Source of the DNA: Hydrogenophaga sp. A37
Lineage (GTDB): Bacteria; Pseudomonadota; Gammaproteobacteria; Burkholderiales; Burkholderiaceae_C
DNA length: 57,618 nt
Direction of reading: 5' to 3'
Assembly (NCBI RefSeq): GCF_002001205.1
Contig: NZ_MUNZ01000124.1
Span: 1 to 57,618, forward strand
A program made the translations under genes and the position numbers. The notes under the pieces were generated by a model. It was not told where the DNA came from. It was given only the letters and a program-made list of their open reading frames with translations, and did no database searches. Below are positions 53,921-57,618 of this stretch, piece after piece. How positions within the stretch are numbered: position 1 is the first letter of the stretch; each line of letters begins with the position of its first letter.

Positions 53921-55198
53921 ATGGACATCCCACACTCCAACCCCCGAGCCAGCCTCGCCCGCATGAAGGCGCTGGCGCTCGGCTTGCTGCTGCTGGCCGT
54001 GGTGATTTACAGCGTGGCCACACTGCTCACCCCGCGCCACCCCGCCTGGGCCTATGTGGCCGCCGCAGCGGGCGCGGCGGTGGTGGGCGCGCTGGCCGAC
54101 TGGTTCGCCGTGGTCGCGCTGTTCCGCCATCCGCTGGGCCTGCCCATCCCGCACACCGCCATCATCGTGGCCAACAAGGACCGGCTGGGCGCGCAGCTCG
54201 CGCGCTTCCTGGGCACGCACTTCCTCACCGCCGAACACGTGCGCCCCATGCTTGAGCGCTGGGACCTGGGCCAGGAGCTGGGCCGCTGGCTGGCGCAGCC
54301 CGAGTCCGCCGCGCGCGTGGGCCGGTGGCTGCAGCAGGCCACGCCGGCTTTGCTGAACGCGCTGGACCAGCCGCTGGTGCGCCAGTGGGTCGCGCAACTC
54401 GCGCAGCGCCTGCTGCGCCAGGTGGACGTGGCCACACTCGCCGGGCAAGCGCTGGCGGCGCTCACACAACACGGCCACCACCAGCAGTGGCTCAACGGCC
54501 TGTTGCAGCAACTGGCGCACTGGGCCGAACAAGAGGGTGTGCAAGAGCAGCTCACCGAGCGCATCGCGGGCGAGCTCAAACAACTCAAGTACGTGGGCCT
54601 CGACCAAATGGCCGCGCGCCTGGCCACCCGCAAGCTGGTGGCCGCGCTCACCCACACCCTGGCCGACGTGGCGGCCGACCCGCAGCACGAGCTGCGCCAC
54701 CGCTTCGACGACTGGATGGCGCAGTCCATCCAGCGCCTGCAGACCGACGCCGACTGGCAGGCCCGCGTGGCCACCTGGCGCGACGCCTGGCTCGATCAAC
54801 CGTTGTGGAACGAGCCCATCGAAGCCTGGTGGCACGAGGTGATGCAGCGCCTGGGCGACGAGGCGCTGCAACCCGACACCACGCTGGCCGAGCGCTACGC
54901 CAGCGTGGCGCAGACCGCCGGCCAGCAGCTGCTGGCAGACGCCAGCTTGCGCGGCTGGCTCAATGCCCAGGCCCAGCAGGTGCTGCTGCGCGCGTTGGAG
55001 GGCAGCCGCGACAACATCGTCGGCTTCGTGGCGCAGCGGGTGGAAGCCTGGGACGCGCACGACATGAGCCGCGTGCTGGAAGAGCACATCGGCCGCGACC
55101 TGCAGTTCATCCGCATCAACGGCACGCTGGTGGGGGCGTTGGTGGGGTTGCTGCTGCATGCCTTGACCGAAGCGGCGAAGGCCTGGATGGGCGGGTGA
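53921..55198 (+). CDS. DUF445 family membrane protein
   Basis: 425 aa. N-terminal transmembrane pair (about residues 16-60), the 'GALADWFAVVALFRHPLG' signature, a long helical cytoplasmic or periplasmic region, and a C-terminal hydrophobic helix (about 400-418, 'GTLVGALVGLLLHAL'). Function unknown; family members are widespread. It starts at 53921, 19 bp after the phosphatase gene, so it may be co-transcribed with the B12 locus without being part of it. Confidence 0.85.
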   Translation: MDIPHSNPRASLARMKALALGLLLLAVVIYSVATLLTPRHPAWAYVAAAAGAAVVGALADWFAVVALFRHPLGLPIPHTAIIVANKDRLGAQLARFLGTHFLTAEHVRPMLERWDLGQELGRWLAQPESAARVGRWLQQATPALLNALDQPLVRQWVAQLAQRLLRQVDVATLAGQALAALTQHGHHQQWLNGLLQQLAHWAEQEGVQEQLTERIAGELKQLKYVGLDQMAARLATRKLVAALTHTLADVAADPQHELRHRFDDWMAQSIQRLQTDADWQARVATWRDAWLDQPLWNEPIEAWWHEVMQRLGDEALQPDTTLAERYASVAQTAGQQLLADASLRGWLNAQAQQVLLRALEGSRDNIVGFVAQRVEAWDAHDMSRVLEEHIGRDLQFIRINGTLVGALVGLLLHALTEAAKAWMGG

Positions 55199-55230
55199 GG
55201 GCTCAGGCCGAACGGATCTGTGGTTGCCGT

Positions 55231-55866
55231 TCAGCCCACCGTCTTCGGCGTGAAATCGCAATACGCCGACACCGCGCACCGGTGGCACAGCGGCTTGCGC
55301 GCTTGGCACACGTAGCGCCCCAGCAAGATCAGCCAGTGGTGCGAGTCCACCGCGTAGGCGGGCGGCACGCGCTTGAGCAGCTGTTGCTCCACCGCCAGCG
55401 GCGTCTTGCCTGGGGCCAGGCCGGTGCGGTTGCTGACGCGGAAGATGTGCGTGTCCACCGCCATGGTGGGCTGGCCGAAGGCCACGTTGAGCACCACGTT
55501 GGCCGTTTTGCGGCCAACGCCGGGCAGGGCTTCCAGCGCCTCGCGCGTGCGCGGCACCTCGCCGCCGTGGCGCTCCACCAGCATCTGGCAAGTCTGCATC
55601 AGGTGCTTCGCCTTGCTGCGGTACAAGCCAATGGTCTTGATGTAACGCTCCAAGCCGTCCTGCCCGAGCGCCAGCACTTTCTGCGGCGTGTTCGCCACGG
55701 GAAACAGCTTGCGCGTCGCCTTGTTCACGCCCACGTCGGTGGCCTGGGCCGAGAGCAGCACAGCGGCCAGCAGCTCGAACACGCTGGTGTATTCCAGCTC
55801 GGTGACCGGGTGCGGGTTGGCGGCCTGGAGGGTGGCGAAGAAGGCTTCGATGGCGGCGGTTTTCAT
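55231..55866 (-). CDS. nth: Endonuclease III (DNA glycosylase/AP lyase)
   Basis: 211 aa. Removes oxidised pyrimidines in base excision repair. Helix-hairpin-helix LPGVGRKTANV with the catalytic Lys120; catalytic Asp138 in VDTHIFR; [4Fe-4S] ligands Cys187, Cys194, Cys197 and Cys203 in the C-x6-C-x2-C-x5-C spacing. All positions equal those of E. coli Nth. It converges on the DUF445 gene with 32 bp between. Confidence 0.97.
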   Translation of the reverse strand: MKTAAIEAFFATLQAANPHPVTELEYTSVFELLAAVLLSAQATDVGVNKATRKLFPVANTPQKVLALGQDGLERYIKTIGLYRSKAKHLMQTCQMLVERHGGEVPRTREALEALPGVGRKTANVVLNVAFGQPTMAVDTHIFRVSNRTGLAPGKTPLAVEQQLLKRVPPAYAVDSHHWLILLGRYVCQARKPLCHRCAVSAYCDFTPKTVG

Positions 55867-55920
55867 GCCGCGCAGTGTAGTTCGGAGGTAGAAGAATCCA
55901 TGGGACGGGTGACCGTCCGA

Positions 55921-56014
55921 CGCCGAGGCGGCCCACCCCAGGGCACCGCCGGGCCGGCTGTGCCGGACGGCCAGTGCCGCCCCCTGGGGGGTAGCGCGAA
56001 GCGCTGCGGGGGGG
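55921..56014 (-). repeat. GC-rich palindromic intergenic repeat, copy 3 (HDOD-nth)
   Basis: Read on the minus strand: CCCCGCAGCGCTTCGCG, then GGGGGCGGCACTGGCCGTCC, then GCACAGCCGGCCCGGCGGTG. It matches copy 2 almost base for base from GGGGCGGCAC to CGGTGCC. It fills the gap between the HDOD gene stop and the nth start, so nth transcripts from upstream would contain its hairpins. Confidence 0.75.
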
Positions 56015-56016
56015 AC

Positions 56017-56826
56017 TCAATGCACTGTGGACGCGTCCACGAACATCTGCGCCTGTGGCAGGCGGCTGCTGAGCCAGTCCACATCGACGTGCAGGGCGGC
56101 CAGCACGTCGCCCGGCAGCTTGTCCACGGTGTCGGGGTTTTTGGGGTCCGACTCGGCCAGCAGTTCGGCCACGTGCAGCACCGCGCCCAGGCGCGAGAAG
56201 GGCCGCGCAGCCATCGGGTCGGCCGATGCCTCCAGCGCGTGCACCACGGCCTCAGGGAAGCGCCAGCGCCGCGCCATCTCGGCCGTCACCTGGCCTTCAG
56301 TGAAGCCCAGCATCGCCGACTCACGTTCCCAGCGGGCGCCGGGGTGGTGCGGCAGCTTTTCGATCTCGGTCAGGCAGCCGGGGATGTTTTGCGCCATCAC
56401 CAGTTCACCCAGCCGCACCATGAAGCCGGTGAGCCAAGCCTGGTCTGAGTCGGCGCCGATGCTGTTGGCCAGCCACTGCGCGTAACCCCCGCAGACCTGG
56501 CTTTCGCGCCAGAAGCTGTCGCGGCTCAGACCGGGCACCACGGGGAAAGCGTCGTTGAGGCAAGACGAGAGTGCCAGCGTGCGCACCTGGCTCACACCCA
56601 CGAGGGCCATGGCGTCGTCGATGCTGCTCACCGTGCGCGAAGCGCCGTAGCGCGCGCTGTTGGCCAGGCGCAGCAGCTTCACGGCCAGCGCCGGGTCCTT
56701 GGCGATGGCTTTGCGCACCTGTGCGAGCGGCGCATCGTCGTCGTTGAGCGAACGGATCAGTTCGTGCGCCACCTCGGGCATGGTCGGCAGTGTGAGGTTC
56801 TTGAAGAAATCGGCCATCTGGGACAT
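56017..56826 (-). CDS. HDOD domain protein
   Basis: 269 aa, essentially one HDOD domain (a non-catalytic HD-phosphohydrolase relative): 'LPTMPEVAHELIRSLNDDD' at the start, 'DPALAVKLLRLANSARYG' near residue 44, then the 'GFTEGQVTAEMARRW' helix. No partner signalling domain is present. HDOD proteins act as scaffolds in signalling and motility; no specific role can be given. It is the second of two tandem paralogues, 39 bp after the stop codon of its sibling. Confidence 0.88.
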   Translation of the reverse strand: MSQMADFFKNLTLPTMPEVAHELIRSLNDDDAPLAQVRKAIAKDPALAVKLLRLANSARYGASRTVSSIDDAMALVGVSQVRTLALSSCLNDAFPVVPGLSRDSFWRESQVCGGYAQWLANSIGADSDQAWLTGFMVRLGELVMAQNIPGCLTEIEKLPHHPGARWERESAMLGFTEGQVTAEMARRWRFPEAVVHALEASADPMAARPFSRLGAVLHVAELLAESDPKNPDTVDKLPGDVLAALHVDVDWLSSRLPQAQMFVDASTVH

Positions 56827-56865
56827 CGTGTGGCTCCGGTGTGGGACGTCGGCGATGGCGTGCGC

Positions 56866-57618
56866 TCAGTGCAGGCGCGACGCTTCCATGTAGCGCTGCG
56901 CCTGTGGCAGGCGGCTGCGCATCCAGTCGGCGTCCACGTCGAGCGCGGCGAGCACGTCGGCGGGCAGGTCGTCCACCGCCGCGAAGCTCGGTGTGGGTGT
57001 GGCGGCGAGCAGCTCGGCCACGTGCAGCACCGCGCCCAGGCGCGAAAACGGCTGGGCCGCCATCGGGTTGGCGGCCGCGTCCAGCGCGCTGACCATGTCG
57101 TCGGGAAAGTTCCAGGCGCGCGCCAGTTCGGCGCTCACCTGGCCCTCGGTGAAGCCCAGCATCGCCATTTCGCGCTCCCAGCGGGCGCCGGGGTATTGCG
57201 GTTGTTTTTCGAACTCGATCACGCAGCCCGGCACCTTCAGCCCCATCAGCAGCTCGCCCACCCGAGCCATGAAACCCGTGAGCCAGGCCTGCTGGCAGTC
57301 TGAGCCGGTGCCGCTGGCCAGCCACTGCGTCAATCCACCGTAGCTCTGGCTCTCGCGCCAGAAGGTTTCGCGGTCGAGGCCCGGCGCGATGGGGAAGGCA
57401 TCGTTGAAGAACGAGGCCAGCGCCAGCGCGCGCACCTGGCCCGTGCCCACGCGGGCGATGGCGTCATCGATCGTGCCGACCCTGGAGTGGTTGCCATAGT
57501 GCGCGCTGTTGGCCAGGCGCAGCAGTTGCACGGCCAGCGCCGGGTCGCGCGAAATCACGTCGCGCAGCTGGTCCAGGGGCACGTCGTCTTCGTTCAGCGA
57601 ACGGATCAGCTCGTGCGC
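56866..57618 (-). CDS. HDOD domain protein, 5' end outside the window
   Basis: 250 residues are visible; the frame is open to the window edge, and by comparison with its paralogue about 19 N-terminal residues are missing. It contains 'DPALAVQLLRLANSAHYG', 'TFWRESQ', 'GFTEGQVSAELAR' and 'PFSRLGAVLHVAELLA'. By eye well over half of the aligned residues equal those of the gene at 56017, so this is a tandem duplication. An apparent internal GTG start at 57582 is not the true start, because the upstream codons (AHELIRSLNEDD) align with the paralogue. Confidence 0.88.
   Translation of the reverse strand, partial: AHELIRSLNEDDVPLDQLRDVISRDPALAVQLLRLANSAHYGNHSRVGTIDDAIARVGTGQVRALALASFFNDAFPIAPGLDRETFWRESQSYGGLTQWLASGTGSDCQQAWLTGFMARVGELLMGLKVPGCVIEFEKQPQYPGARWEREMAMLGFTEGQVSAELARAWNFPDDMVSALDAAANPMAAQPFSRLGAVLHVAELLAATPTPSFAAVDDLPADVLAALDVDADWMRSRLPQAQRYMEASRLH

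Overview
The window reads as a chromosomal segment of a high-GC betaproteobacterium, most likely a Comamonadaceae (Hydrogenophaga/Acidovorax-like). This is an inference from protein flavour, gene order (hom-thrC beside an AlaA-type aminotransferase; zapB-zapA-6S RNA) and GC-rich intergenic palindromes that I associate with that family. I see no tRNA, rRNA, prophage, insertion sequence or CRISPR array. The last gene runs off the right edge.

Left part (1-25.1 kb) is housekeeping and metabolism. A peroxiredoxin (bcp) and a small Mth938-like gene point left. An aminotransferase (alaA-like), hom and thrC point right, followed by a molybdenum cofactor run (mobB, moeA, moaD, moaE), a GNAT acetyltransferase and clpB with a candidate sigma-32 promoter. 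Then come a DUF1631 protein, a coniferyl-aldehyde-type dehydrogenase, a small unknown gene, an ArsC-like reductase, an AraC regulator divergent from an MFS-ThDP enzyme pair, a LuxR-Crp regulator pair, a SWIB protein with a histone-H1-like tail, rraA, a TauE/SafE permease, 6S RNA, and zapA-zapB.

Centre and right (25.1-53.9 kb) is a roughly 28 kb, entirely plus-strand vitamin B12 locus that opens with a cobalamin riboswitch. It encodes uptake (BtuB, BtuF-type proteins, BtuCD), cobalt handling (a lone CbiM, CobW), cobalt insertion (CobN with ChlI/ChlD-like subunits), amidation and adenosylation (CobB, CobO, CobQ), aminopropanol arm and nucleotide loop assembly (threonine-phosphate decarboxylase, CbiB, CobU, CobT, CobS, a phosphatase) and lower-ligand synthesis (BluB). 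No corrin-ring methyltransferase or ring-contraction gene (CobI/G/J/M/F/K/L/H) is here; they must lie elsewhere or be absent. A biotin/pantothenate block (bioB-panD-bioA-bioD-bioF) sits inside the B12 locus between bluB and cbiB. Many junctions overlap by 4 nt (ATGA, GTGA or TTGA), which suggests translational coupling.

Right end (53.9-57.6 kb): a DUF445 membrane protein, then on the minus strand endonuclease III and two tandem HDOD paralogues. GC-rich palindromic repeats recur at five places, one of them lying in frame within cobQ.
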